This document shows, piece by piece, positions 48,401 to 59,846 of a DNA stretch of 64,000 nucleotides (positions are counted from its first letter, which is position 1; each line of letters opens with the position of its first letter). The translations under genes were made by a program, and so were the position numbers. The DNA comes from Nepenthes gracilis. Lineage: Eukaryota; Streptophyta; Magnoliopsida; Caryophyllales; Nepenthaceae. The notes under the pieces are model-generated. The model was not told the DNA's origin. It ran no database searches and saw nothing but the letters and a program-made list of their open reading frames with translations. Location of the stretch: positions 2,452,001 through 2,516,000 of the forward strand of contig BSYO01000025.1 in the NCBI GenBank assembly GCA_033239525.1. The letters run 5' to 3'.

Positions 48401-51400
48401 GAGGTAATATTTTCCCTCTTTACGGCCTCTTGTGGCGATTTATTATAATTCATAAATGTTGGCGGCCTGGGCAGTTCTGTACATAGAAAGCTTATAATAC
48501 CATTCAAAGAAGGAAAAAGGATAATCCTCTCTAGGGGGTGTAAGGTGGTACTAATAGGACTAGTGTCATGAGAACCAATATCTATACCACCATATAAGCG
48601 GAGGACCAAAAAATATTCCCACTACCAGTACTGTTCCCAGGTGGTACTAGTTCTTTGGTATCGTATTGTCCAAGGCTGTAGTATTGTAGACAGAATGATA
48701 ATTTTTTTCCACAAGACTGACAAACAACACAAAACAAATCGTGGGAAAAGACTAATAAAAACATTTGACTATTGTCAATTCGAGTTGACAATAAGGGGAC
48801 AACTTTGTTGAAAGTGAGTGTAAGTGGGATGTTGGGTAGGATTTCAGTTTAAAAAGAGTTGCATATTATCAAAATGATGCAAATATGATAATTTTTTAAT
48901 AAGAATGGGAACATTGTTTTGAAATTTTCTTAAAAAATGGTGGTTCCACCAGTATGTCAGAATTGTTAGTAATACTGGTACTGTTGAGGTACTATCTTTT
49001 GTCAAAAAATGTCCCGTAACTTCTACCAGGACAGCCTGTCACCTCTCAACCATGACAGTTCCTGTATAAGTATCAGTACTCTTGTTCAAGGTTGTAGTAC
49101 TGCAAACAAAACGATAGTTTTTTCCCCAAAATTGAGAAACAATAGAAAACAAATTATGGGAAAATACTAGTCAAAACATTTTACTATTATCAAAACGAGT
49201 TGAAAGTATGGAGGTGGCTTTGTTGAAAGTGCGTGTAAGTGGGATGTTGGGTAGGATTTAAGTTTTAAAAGAGTTGCATTTTGTCAAAATGATGCCCGTC
49301 TTGACATATATTTTGTTCGAAAGATCAAAACATGGTTTTGATACTTTCTTTAAAAAAAAATGGGGGCATTGCAGATGATATTGGTACCACCAAAGTACTG
49401 CCCGAACCAATATTGTGAAGTGCTGGTCATCTCCCAACCATGATAGTATCTGTACTGGTACCAATACTCTTGCCAATATGACTGGTGTTTTGACGCCCCT
49501 AATAATACCATCAAATATTTCTGATGTGGAGGGTAGTGAAACTTGCTCAGCTAGACTCCTTGCCTTTCAATGAGAGGATCAATCATGCAATGAGACTGAC
49601 CTCTTCCCAATACTTCATTTATTGCAGCTATATATTCCTATAATTCACTCATTCTCTATCTGCTAATTGTTCGCTTTATTGCAAATCCAATTTAAGTGGG
49701 AAGTGGTGTTAGTAATCTTGTCGATTTGTAGCTTGAACGAAGATATTGGCATCGATTGTGGCCGTATTGGCGTTGGCTATCTCGGACGATACATATCATT
49801 ATTAAATGTATCATATACAAATTCTTTCATGAATCACAAAAAATTAATTTGGGGAGATATATCTTCCATATTGGGATATATCAACTGATGTATTACAACG
49901 TTGTTAGTATTTTGGGGTGAAATTATTTGTTTTCTTCTTGCTAGTAGGGTTGAACTTTATGCCATTGGCAAAATGAAAATTATACTAGTCCCTTGAAACG
50001 GATATGACATTGCAGACTTTAATTGATTGCAGTATGAGAATGAATCGCTTTCCATGTAAGTCTTTAAGCCACTGATAAAAATATCGGTATTGGTCAATGA
50101 CCATATCAAAAGAAGACATTGGAATGAAAAATTCTTCTATAAATCATAAGTTGATGGGAAAACATAAGTTATATCGACCAAATATAGTGTATATCGGCTG
50201 GTATATCGCAATTACATATACGGAGATATCTCACAAATTTTCCATGGTATCAAAAAATGTTAGTATTAGAAGATTGATATAGATATATGTCTGCCAATAT
50301 TATCAGATATCCATTAATATTTCATTGCACGGGTTGCCAATGTACATGATGTAATGTGCATGTTGTTTTCTGCACTTCTAAATGGTGTCATAATCTCCCG
50401 CAGTTTTTTAATTATTCTCTTTATTATGTGTAGTAGCAAATTATAAATAATTTTAGTGTTGACTTGTCTAGGGCAACTTTGAGATATTATGCTTATCTGG
50501 TTCTTACTTGGTTGCTGAGACCGGTGGTTCCCGCAACCGAACTGGTGGTGTTAATGTTTCCCTTAGCAGCCGTGATGGTGGGGTAATAGGGGGTGCAGTC
50601 GGTGGAAGGCTTATTGCATCAAGACCCGTTCAGGTATCGTTCTGACTTTTAATAAGAACCCATTTTACGGAAGATTTATACTCCTACCTTGAGTTTACAG
50701 CAATTCTATCAAAAATACGCATTAGAATTAGATGTTGTAGATTTTTTTTTTTTTTCAGGTGACCATTTCAAAAGCAAGTTACATATTAAAATTTAACCAT
50801 CTTGTATTTTTCTTTTTACAATTAGAGAAGTTTTAGTTGATTATATTAAAATTAATCTTCTTATCTTTCTAGATTATTCAAAAATATTCCAGAATTTTTG
50901 ATCTTTATGTCTTATACTTTTGCAGAAATGTGGGTATGTAGGCTTCTTAAATAATTTTAGATTTTGGGTATATCCAAAAACGTTTATATTTAAACTTTCA
51001 AAAACAAAAGTGGCAAACAGAAAACCAAGAAATATTAGATGATATGGTGATATCTATTCTTAATATAGTGACATAATGGGATATTTTCGTGAATCTGGGC
51101 CTCATGGTATCGATATTTCGTATATTGATCGATGTTTTTGGCAGCGCTTGATTTCGATAAACTATCCAATGGAAAATGTTGTTTGTGATACAAAACAACA
51201 ATCTCGAATTGCAGGTTGTGGTGTGCAGTTTTGTTTATGGGAATTCGAAACCTAAGGGCAAATCGGATGTCGATTATAAAGACGAGAAGAAGTCGAGGAT
51301 CCCGTTGATTGATACTGTCGCTACCAACGCTTCGTCTAGCCAAAATTTCAATCCAGCCACTGGAGTTTGGCTCAGTTCAAGAGGATTGGATCCCAAGAAC

Positions 51401-51433
51401 CCGAATACCAACATTGACTTGATGCATGGATGA
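39410..51433 (+). CDS. AT-hook motif nuclear-localized (AHL) protein, two AT-hooks plus PPC domain
   Basis: Nuclear DNA-binding protein that binds AT-rich DNA and acts in complexes through its PPC domain. Exons are 39410-39842, 43884-43951, 48272-48403, 50472-50633 and 51215-51433, all with GT-AG borders; joined they give 337 codons and TGA at 51431-51433. AT-hook 1 is RKRGRPRKY-like at residues 87-94; AT-hook 2 is RRGRPPGSGRKQ at 128-139. The PPC domain runs from about residue 156 (TPHVILVTPGED) through QRPRAICIMSASG and VTLRQPATSS to VVVCSFVYG at 266-274. Two AT-hooks and multiple exons place it in the intron-containing clade (type II), and CIMS plus CSFVYG resemble the Arabidopsis AHL5 group. 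The conserved GRFEIL is GNFEIL here (212-217). The gene looks intact despite 11 kb of introns. Start at 39410 is chosen because it is in frame and gives the family-like MEGREGMALSGS start. Confidence 0.93.
41839..42000 (+). repeat. 82-bp tandem duplication in AHL intron 1
   Basis: TTTCTGAAGTTGGTACTGGC starts at 41839 and again at 41921; both copies continue with CAATACTTG, TCAC-GCAGAGAAGT and TTTTTAAAAGCAAT. Confidence 0.85.
42836..43083 (+). repeat. TATCG-rich dispersed repeat, copy d (AHL intron 1)
   Basis: Starts ATGGGTGAAAATTGTTATTG and ends TCATATTTTATTCCATG, an inverted match. The interior has GACGAAAAATTTCTATTGAA, GATATCGGCTAATG and GATACGGCGACATATTG. Confidence 0.65.
43395..43573 (-). 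repeat. TATCG-rich dispersed repeat, copy e (AHL intron 1)
   Basis: Runs in the opposite orientation to copy d: it ends on the + strand with CCGATGTTTTCATATG, the complement of the family's GATGAAAATATCGG start. Confidence 0.55.
45618..45890 (+). repeat. TATCG-rich dispersed repeat, copy f (AHL intron 2)
   Basis: One of the best copies: starts GGATGAAAATATCGCTATC and ends GCTGATATTTTCATCTAC, so the ends are inverted over at least 12 bases (GATGAAAATATC). The interior has GAAAAAGATTTTTGTAAATC, GATATATCGGCCGATATATT and a GATATTGTCC block. Confidence 0.7.
46522..47467 (-). mobile_element. Solo LTR in AHL intron 2, antisense to the gene
   Basis: 946 bp, minus strand, starting TGATGGGTCCAGTAGC and ending GATACATCC, where the expected final A has become C. 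Flanked by AGAAG at 46517-46521 and 47468-47472. A TATA-like CTATAAATCC lies on the minus strand near 46940. It is markedly more GC-rich than the intron and of the same family as 22763-23732. It lies between exons 2 and 3 and does not touch the splice sites. Confidence 0.85.
48674..49304 (+). repeat. Tandem duplication of about 420 bp in AHL intron 3
   Basis: Segments 48674-48894 and 49093-49304 share ordered landmarks: GTAGTATTGTAGACA/GTAGTACTGCAAACA, AACAAAT-GTGGGAAAA, AACTTTGTTGAAAGTG/GGCTTTGTTGAAAGTG, TGTAAGTGGGATGTTGGGTA and AGAGTTGCAT. The spacer contains GGTAC/GTACTG-rich sequence also seen at the outer edges, so the duplicated unit is probably longer. Confidence 0.75.
49735..49890 (+). 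repeat. TATCG-rich dispersed repeat, copy i (AHL intron 3, partial)
   Basis: GAAGATATTGGCATCGATTG to about GATATATCAACTGATG, with the family's GAATCACAAAAAATTAATTTG block in the centre. Both ends are decayed. Confidence 0.5.
50075..50325 (+). repeat. TATCG-rich dispersed repeat, copy j (AHL intron 3)
   Basis: Starts GATAAAAATATCGGTATTGG and ends ATTAATATTTCATTGC. The interior has AAATTCTTCTATAAATCATA and AAGTTGATGGG, as in copy c. It ends about 145 bp before exon 4. Confidence 0.65.
51020..51160 (+). repeat. TATCG-rich dispersed repeat, copy k (AHL intron 4, partial)
   Basis: GATGATATGGTGATATCTAT to about GGTATCGATATTTCG and GATCGATGTTTTTGG. It lies 55 bp upstream of the last AHL exon. Confidence 0.45.
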
Positions 51434-53235
51434 GATAGCATGTCAACCATCTTGCCTTATTATTATTATTATTGTGATTTGTTTTATGTATTATGTTGTA
51501 TATGCTCGGAGCCTTGGATCGATGAATGGCATAATTGATGTTCTGAGCTTTGCTGTCTAGTTTCTGAAAATGGTGTTTTATCCTCTCCAATTTGATGTAT
51601 TTTTTAGAATACTATTGGGTTTATATAAGAAAAATAGCTAGATAAGACTCTTTAGTCACCCTTTAAATATCCTTTGGTGACCGCGATATTTATTTATTTA
51701 TTTATGTGTTTTTGTATGTATTTTTTAATATAAATAGATAGATAAAATATTATATTATTAAATATATTGACGGTAAGAAATGAACATGGTTTTCTTACTA
51801 AAGAGCTAGTATTATATAGGTGAATGAGATGTTATCTTATTATATTGTTTTGTAGGGTTAAATTATTGTTTAAAGATATTTAAAATATTATTTATTTAAA
51901 TAATTATTTAATTGGGCATGCTTTTAAAAATTTATTTTAATGATTTAGTTGATAAAAAAAATTATAAATAATAATATTTTTTAATGTGTTTTCCAACATT
52001 TAATAGTATTATAAAAAGACCCTTCGCTTCAAATGTTGTATTGGTATGATGTGAACTATTATTAATTTAAAAATTATTAAATAATAATATTCATTAACAA
52101 ATTTTAAAAAATAAAATTTAGATGAAAATAGCTTTATTTGGGGAGCCAATCTCTTAAAAAAAAATTAATTTAACTTATTTTAATTATAATCATTCAATAT
52201 TAAATAAATAATTGTATTATTTATTATTAAAAATATTATTTAATTTTTATTTATTATTAATTAATCTTATCAGTTTAATATTAATTTAATAATTATAATT
52301 AAAAAAAGCTAAATTAATTTTTACCTCAATCTGAAAAATGGAGGCATTATTTTTCCCATGCGGGAAGGCACAATTAATTTGCAACACCTGGCACTTATAA
52401 GCACAGTTTAAGTTAATTTGGCTGAAAAATTTTCAATTAATAAAATTAATCTAACTATAAAATAAAATTACTGCAAAATTAAATATAAAAATATAATAAC
52501 ACGGGCCCACAAGATAATAATATAATTAATAATTTTGAGCCCTATTAGTTTTCTATGTTTTATATTTTCTGAAATTTTCACGTTTAAAGCTGCTGATGGG
52601 CAGCCGAAGTCGAGGCCGAGGGGCGACCAAGCGGAGCTGAGAAGGAGAGGAGACTAGGCAAAGACAAGATTGAGGGTGACCAGGCCGAAGTCAGTCGAAT
52701 CGCTGGTTCAAAGGCAACAAACTATATATACTGAAGACTGCCGGTCTCAGAGATTCAAAAATGACAAAAAAACATGCAAACACAATGTGCGAAAACAAAT
52801 AAGTGACTAGGTGAGCAGGTGTAACAAATCACCTGCAAAGTCCAGAGCAGGTAATCGACCTGCAGAGTAGGTGATCGATTTGCGAAATAGGTGCCACCCG
52901 TGAGGAGAATCATCTTTACATATGTATATATATTGACATCACCACTACTCTAGGTGACAATAGAATAATACATAGAGTCGTATTTTACTTTTATATTCTA
53001 ATCTCTGAATTTTTGTAACCAAAATTTTACATAGTAAAATTTATTGGTTAAATATTTCATAATTTTTTTTCTCATATTCGGAAGAAGATTTTCATATAAA
53101 ATTATGTGTTTTATTTCTTCCTTTTCTTTTGTGATTATTGTTCATCATTATCATGGTATTCTTTCTTCTCAGTCCAACTCTTGTCGACTGACCCCTTACA
53201 AATTCGGGGTGGGTGTATCTTAGATCTGATTAATA
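51434..53235. other. AHL 3' flank, AT-rich DNA and a possible LTR remnant
   Basis: The first 170 bp are probably 3' UTR. Then extremely A/T-rich DNA. At 52595-53160 there is a GC-richer segment starting TGATGGGCAGCCGAAG, with ACTATATATACTG near 52725 and a long T-rich tail ending CATCATTATCA. It could be an LTR, but no target duplication was found. Confidence 0.35.
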
Positions 53236-53690
53236 TTAGGCCGTCTGATTAATCTAGTTCAAACAGTTTGAAAATTTATAGAATCCAACCAATCTATAAA
53301 AGTATTGTAGTTGGGCATGATTATAAAATGAGGCCCGATAAATTTTTTGGTCAAGTATGATAACAGGTGAAAATATTTAATTTTGTCCGATCCGGATTAT
53401 AATTTTTTATAGATATATATTTTTATATTTTAAATAAAATATTATATTTTTTGTATAATTAATAATTTTTTATATAAAAATTCTTCATAAAAATATAATA
53501 ATATAATATTTTATTATGAATATTATAATTTTTTTAAAAAATTATCTATTTGTGAATATTTTCATATAAATATAAATTTTTAAATAAATATATTAAAATA
53601 CAAAAAGTCAATTAACAGATCCAAACCGATTGGTTTGGCACATGGATGAACACGATTAATACTTTTATCCCGGTCGGTCCGTGTGAGGTT
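53236..53690. repeat. AT-rich dispersed repeat, copy 2
   Basis: Shares ordered landmarks with 6725-7215 (TGGGCATGATTATAAAATGA, GATAAATTTTTTGGTC, a long A/T-only block, then GGTTTGGCACATGG). Termini not resolved. Confidence 0.4.
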
Positions 53691-53691
53691 C

Positions 53692-56260
53692 CAATCCTAA
53701 AACATGCTAATTACGAGTTAATTAAATCAATAATAATTAAAATTGGGTTTAGAAAATAAAAAAAAAATTTAAATTGAAAGCAAAATAGGGTGAATATGCT
53801 CCGCGCCTGAGGCGCTAGTCAGGCGCAAGCTGGCAGAACGGGTCCGCTCGAGGACTGTTCGAGGTGCCACTTGGGCGCATTTAGCATAATAGGTCCGCCC
53901 GAGTAGCGCTCGAGGCACCACTTGGACACATTTGGTAGAATCGCTCGCTTGACGAGTGCCCGTCGGGGTATATATTTGCGCAAGGGTTTCTCCTGTGTTA
54001 TTTTTGGGCCACTTTTTATTTCTGGAAAAAAGAGCATGGAGAATAGAGAGATAAGGAGGAGATCAAAATCCACGAGTTCGAATTCGTTCGAGAATTAGTT
54101 AAAAAGGTGATAAATCAGGTTAAGGCAAGTAGACTTATAGCCTCATCTTTCATTTTCTTATATTTTTATTTTGTTTTCTTCGGATATCATCGTTTCGATA
54201 TCAGATTAAATTTATATTTTATAGTTTCCAAGACCCAAGTAAGAACATATGTAAATTTAGTGTCCAAATTTATAGATTTCCTAGGTTTTCGGACAAGAGA
54301 AACCCTAACCCCGCACCCGAATATGTTACCCACGAAATTTTGAGGTTTTAGCTTAATTTGGGTCTAGAATATGACTACCCATAATTTAGGCATGTTAATT
54401 TGTTTATTGGATATGCGAATTTGTAGTTTTATATGAAAATTCATTCGAGGAGACACTAACCTGCGCCCGGACTCCATGTAATGGATTAAATTGGGTTTGA
54501 TGCATCAATTGACTTATGATTATGTTTACCCATACTTTAAATTTGATGATGTATCCATTGAATGTCCAAAATTTTGAGGATTAATCGATATACGCATCCG
54601 GATACTGTTCACGCACAATGTTCACCACGGTTCTGTTCATCCAAGGAATTTGAATGGTATTTTGCATAATTTTCTCACGTTTAATATTGAATGTAAGCAA
54701 TTATAAATTTGGCAACTGAATTTCAAGTTCTAAACCGATTGGAGCATCCGGGAACCCAAATGTGATCGTGGCCAATGTTCATCCAAGATAATGAGTATTC
54801 CTTACATGCTTTGCTTTATTTAATTGCCTTTCAAGTTACGTATATATATTCATGCTTAATTGTGCATTCCGAATAATGTTATCATTAAGAAATTGTGAAG
54901 AGAATCGTTATCCGAAATCTCTAAAGTTGAATTGAACTCACAGTGATAAGAATTCCCACCTTTCTTAAGTTATACGATGATTTTGTATGAAAGGAAATAA
55001 TGAAAAGACGTAAATTTGAAAGAAAGATAAGAAATTCGTGCAAGTATTTGGAGGGAGATTCCACAATTCGGATATATGATGAATTCGTTCTTCCAGATGG
55101 AGATATTTGTATAAAAAATTTGGTGAATCTTTCCTCAAGAAAATAAGAATAAGAAATCATGAAATTAGGATTACAAATTTATGTTATGAAGGGTAATATC
55201 CCTAGACATGCCACTAATATAACAGTGGAGATTCAATGATTTGTCATAGCCGCGTATTATAGCGGGTGATACTCTGACATTTCCTAAGACATTATAGTGG
55301 TAATCGAGGATAAAAGAATCAAGAACCAAGAATTAAGAATATCATGTCCTTGGGATGTAACATAACGAAAACAAGAACGAAGGCCTTTGATTGTGTGAAT
55401 CAAATACAATCTATCCTTGATTATTCGTTCCCTTAACTAGTAGAGTCTACTAACTTGGGTTCGCAAAGACGAATAATTATATTTAATCTACATCCTAAAG
55501 AAAATAAGAACAAAAGAAAAGAAATAAATTGTCCCCCAAGCATAGTTGATCATACTCATGTTCATGCATCCCCTCCCTGTTCATGTATTCTTCTTCTATT
55601 TAACTTGTTTATATTGTTTATTGCCTTTGCTGTGATGTACTTGTTGAGCTGTTAGCTCATTATTACTTCTTCTTCCTTCCAAATGAGAACCACGAGCTGA
55701 AATCCTATTAGATAGAATAAGGAAATAGACATGCTAAGGATATTGCTGGACTTTGAGGACTTAGAACTAGAACATGGTTGATGTAATTAGAATGTAAATA
55801 GTTAAGTTAGTTTATTGTTATGTATTAATATGAAGCATAGTTTGTTGTATATTTTTATTGGCATTGTATGCTTTTGTGGTTTATTTATGGACAAAGAATG
55901 CTTCCGTAAGATAAAATGTTAGTCTGCATAAGTTCCTAGATGACATCTCTCATAAATCCAATATAATAGTTGACATATTGTATTGGAATCATGAATGATA
56001 TGACATTTGTTGATCCCGTGTATATGTTATAGAGTAAAAAATGAAAGTCTGGTTGTTTATATGCGTTGTGCATGGTTATTTTACGGGTTGTATGAATGCT
56101 TTTTTATCATTTTTAGAAGAGACTATTGAATTTTCTACAGAAATTATGTACTAAAAACAAGTACATATTAGTCTGTTTTGGTTTTGTATATTTATTGACG
56201 AAGATTTTTAGAGAATAAAAATTCGTTCCATCACAGTTGATCTTAATAAGGACTGTAACA
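53692..56260 (+). mobile_element. Possible large LTR or non-coding LTR element remnant
   Basis: A block that may start TGTGAGGTTCC and end AAGGACTGTAACA. It contains a GC-rich repeat (53820-53960), a TATA-like GGGTATATATTTGCGC near 53967, and downstream phrases such as TTGAGCTGTTAGCTCATT (about 55645) of the kind found in large plant gypsy LTRs. No matching target duplication was seen and no coding region belongs to it, so both identity and edges are tentative. Confidence 0.35.
53820..53960 (+). repeat. GC-rich 53-bp tandem repeat, about 2.5 units
   Basis: Units share GGTCCGC(T/C)CGAG, GCTCGAGG or TTCGAGG, and TGCCACTTGG or CACCACTTGG at roughly 53-bp spacing, immediately upstream of a TATA-like motif. 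Confidence 0.6.
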
Positions 56261-56933
56261 TTCATTGTTCCCATTTACACAAAAAATTTTTATTTTGAAA
56301 AATATAAATAAATTGAATGGAAAATACACATGGGATGTAATGATATTTTTAATTTTTATACTAACAAAATTAAACCAATAGCTTTGAGCCGAAATTAAGT
56401 GCTTAGTAATTTTTCTACACAAATAAACAATTTACTAAGGATTGATTTGATTTTTCAATAAAATCATTCCTAATCTGTTGTTTCCACAATACAGTGACAC
56501 TTTTTCGGATTAAAGAGGTATCATCTCTTAAAGAGATAGAATTATTCTTTAAATTTAAACTATTTATTTTTAAATAAATAATTATAATTTATTTTTTTAA
56601 AAAAATTAATTATAACTAATTATTAAATTATAATAATCTATTTAAAAATAAACCATTCAGATTTTAAAATTAATTTTACCTATTTCTTTGAAAAATAGAG
56701 ACTCCCTCCTCTATTTTCTAAATAGCTATTTCCATTTTGAATGTCCTACCATTTTATGAATTTGGGGATCGTGCTATTCTTTACGAGAATATTAAATTAA
56801 AATTTAATTGTCAAGATTTTAAAAATAAAAAATATTAAATATATTTATATTTTAATTTTTTTATAATATTAATATCTACTGAATATTAAGTTAAATATTA
56901 AAAATATTTTTAATAAAAATAATTATTTATAAG

Positions 56934-57561
56934 TGATGGGTATAACTGTTAATGAACCCATATAAAGAAAAGCTACCAATGCCACAATGTAAAATGGGTC
57001 AGATAATATTGAGACCCAAAAACACAAGCACAACGTCCCATTCATTGAACTACTCCTACGGATCATGAGCACAATCTTGAATATCATAACCACTCAAGTT
57101 AAATCAGAAGGCCTTTAACTGTTTCAGTTGAACTCCTGCCTTAACCACTACAAATCGTTGCAATTAATCCTATCCAGTTAATCTTATCCATTGCGGCGTC
57201 ACTTATCATAGAGAAATGGATATCTGAACATGGTATAAAAGGGAAGAGCATCCGAGAGGTAGAGAGGAACGCTCCGTTTAAAAAATCCTTTACTTAAATG
57301 GTTGAATAAAGAAAGACTATATTAAAAATCTTAAACCAGATATACAAGGAGACTTTTCTCTTTAGAATTTTCTCTTTATTTTTTAGACGAGAACTAACTT
57401 GAGCGTCGGAGTATCTATTGGGGTACAAGCCCCGATTGTACTCTGATTCTTAGTTTAGTTATGGTGCGCAAGTATTGGATCATTGAAGACGGAGTGGAGA
57501 TCCAACTCATAAAGAACGCATATTCGAGACCTGTCATAAATTTGGATCCTGATACGCATCA
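56934..57561 (+). repeat. 5' LTR of the second Tat-type element
   Basis: 628 bp, starts TGATGGGTATAACTG and ends CTGATACGCATCA. TATAAAA at 57234-57240. Towards its end it carries ACTTGAGCGTCGGAGTATC, a phrase close to one present in complement in the 24430 LTR. Confidence 0.85.
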
Positions 57562-57576
57562 TTGGCGCCGTCTATG
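57562..57576 (+). other. Primer binding site of the second element
   Basis: TTGGCGCCGTCTATG directly follows the LTR. TGGCGCC is the tRNA-complementary core common in this group of gypsy elements. Confidence 0.75.
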
Positions 57577-57619
57577 AAAACTGAACAAAAAGCCAACTTA
57601 CTACCACACTCATACAACC

Positions 57620-59130
57620 ACAGTAAACACCAGAAGTCACACCAACGCACCCGGAGATGTGACTTCCCCCGGCAACGACCCTCCAACAGGTAGTCGTGGG
57701 GAAGATCGGCAAATGATCTCGATGTAGACCATGAACAATCGAATGGCAAACATGGCGGAGGCGTTCCAAACTCTTTGTGCCTAGTTGGGGCAACAAAAGG
57801 AAGAAGTCCGACAAATGGTCCCACAAGCAGCGGCAGTTTCAACCGCAAGTACTCCTACCTCAAAAAGGAACCAAAGGAGGAGATGCAGAGTGAGAAATGT
57901 TAAGCAACCTGTTGACCAAGTAAGGGAGCATTCTAACCATAGGGATGGAGGTCATTCATGATTAGAGGGCCGATTAGGCCCGAGATCTGAGGAAGAAAGC
58001 CCTAAGTGGCAAAATTCTCGTTATTCAAGAAACGAACGGAGACCTCTTGATCATGATGTGGTCTCCTGCAACATGCAATCTGCTGAAGGAAGTCGTCAAC
58101 CTAACCGGTCAAACCATCCAGAGTTGAGGGATTACCTCAACGAGAAAAGATCGGCAGCAATAGCAGCCCATCATGTAGATGACAGGCTGGATAAAGTATG
58201 GGAACACATGTTCGGTGATAGTGCAAATAGGCACTATGCAGATTTGAGAAGATCTCCTTTCACGAAGGATATTAGGACTTGTCAACTCCCGCATAAATTT
58301 AAAATGCCTTTGTTGGACGCATATGATGGAAGTGGTGATCCAATGGATCGCCCTGACAATTTCCATACGCATATGACACGTGTTAGTGTTTTTACCTAAC
58401 ATTAAAGAGAGATGCCTGAATTTGGTTCCATCATTTGGCACCAAATTCGATCCGCTCGTTTGAAGAGTTAGCAAATTATTTTCTGTCCCAATTTGCCTCC
58501 AGTAGGAGGATTGAAAAATAACCTTGGTACTTGACTCGTATCAAGTAAGGGCTAAGGGAAAGTTTGAAGAGCTTTTTGGGAAGGTTCACTGCAAAAGCAC
58601 GGCGGATTCCTCGGCTTATTGATGAAGTTAAGTTGAACACTTTTTTGAGCACTTTGGACTCTGGTGACTTTTTTAAACACATGCCCCACAATGATCCTAG
58701 AACGTTTTCTAAGGCGGAGACTATCATTCAAGCTTACATAGTAGCGGAGGAAGCGAATGAGGCGAAGAAGTTGAGACAAAATGATCGCTCACAGCATGAA
58801 TCAGATGGAAGGAAAAGGAGCGGAGACCGTGGAGATTCACGTAACCCGAAAAAGCAGGCCAGGTTTGAGCCAAGGGTTCGCAGGGAATATAAACCCTTAA
58901 ACCTAACTCCGCTAAATGATTTTAGGGAAAACATTCTGATGGAGATAAAAGAGAAAAAGCTCTTGAAATGTCCAAAGCCAATCAAGAACCCAGAGGGAGG
59001 TAATCAATCCAAATACTGTGATTACTATTGATCTCAGGGACACAGCACAGAGGAATGCAGAACCTTATAGAGAGAAATTGAGGAACTTATTAAAAAAGTT
59101 TATGTAAGAAGTCCAGGACAGGCTAGCAGG
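57620..59130 (+). pseudogene. gag pseudogene of the second element
   Basis: The expected ATG is replaced by ACA at 57620-57622, followed by VNTRSHTNAPGD. Open pieces 58058-58399 (LRDYLNEKRSAAIAAHHVDD; LPHKFKMPLLDAYDGSGDPM) and 58564-59031 (FLGRFTAKARR, DEVKLNTFLSTLDSGDFFKH). Near 59010-59055 a zinc knuckle reads KYCDYY-SQGHSTEEC, interrupted by a TGA. Stops at 57726, 57781 and about 58397 break the frame. Confidence 0.85.
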
Positions 59131-59279
59131 GGAGAATGAGGAGAAGAGTAAGACCAACAATGCCCCAGGAACAGAGTAGTAATAGGAGTGGTTGATATGA
59201 TATGAAGCATACCGCAGAAAAAGCACTCTGGACTGGATAGGAGATGTAAAAGAAAAGAGGCTATGGGTAGAGGGTACGA

Positions 59280-59815
59280 ATGACGTAAATTCTTTTGATG
59301 AGAATGATATGAGCCATGTACAAGTTCCTTATTTCGATCCACTTGCAATTACTACGCTCGTTCTAGATGGTGAAGTTGATTACCAACTAAAACGGGTCTT
59401 CATAGATAATGAAAACAGTAGCAATTTGCTCTACATGGATGCATTTTTTAAGTTGGGATTAAAGAAAAATCAACTTAAACCTGCTACTGGACCCCTTTAC
59501 GGACTAGATAACGAACCAGTCTCCGTTCAGGGAACTATACAACTGGAAGTCACATTGGGAACGTTTCCCAGAACAGCGACTCATGTGCTCACTTTTCTGG
59601 TGGTAGATTTGCCTTCTGTTTATAGCGCCATCTTAGGCCGGCTATGTTTAACGACCTTTGGGGCAGTGACGTCAATCTTAAACTTAAAGATGAAGTTTCC
59701 TACACCTTCAGGTATTGGTGAAATTTTAGGTAACCAAATCACTGGCCGTTCCTGCTATTTAACGCAGGTATCTCAAGCAATACTAGAATGGCCAGTTGAA
59801 GACTTGGACTACTGA
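59280..59815 (+). pseudogene. Aspartic protease pseudogene of the second element
   Basis: Open from 59309 to 59815. Active-site region RVFIDNENSSNLLYMD retains the Asp; Gly of the usual DNGSS is replaced by Glu-Asn. Second half LTFLVVDLPSVYSAILGR is well preserved. Confidence 0.82.
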
Positions 59816-59846
59816 GATGAATTAACGTTACAGTAGGCCCAATCTG

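Noticed and set aside
52595..53160. TGATGGGCAGCC...ATTATCA as a definite solo LTR followed by TGGTAT primer site
   Set aside because: No target duplication, and the TGGTAT match is too short; kept only as a possible remnant.
58476..58727. Minus-strand ORF of 83 codons
   Set aside because: Complement of the well-recognised gag segment on the + strand; no independent evidence.
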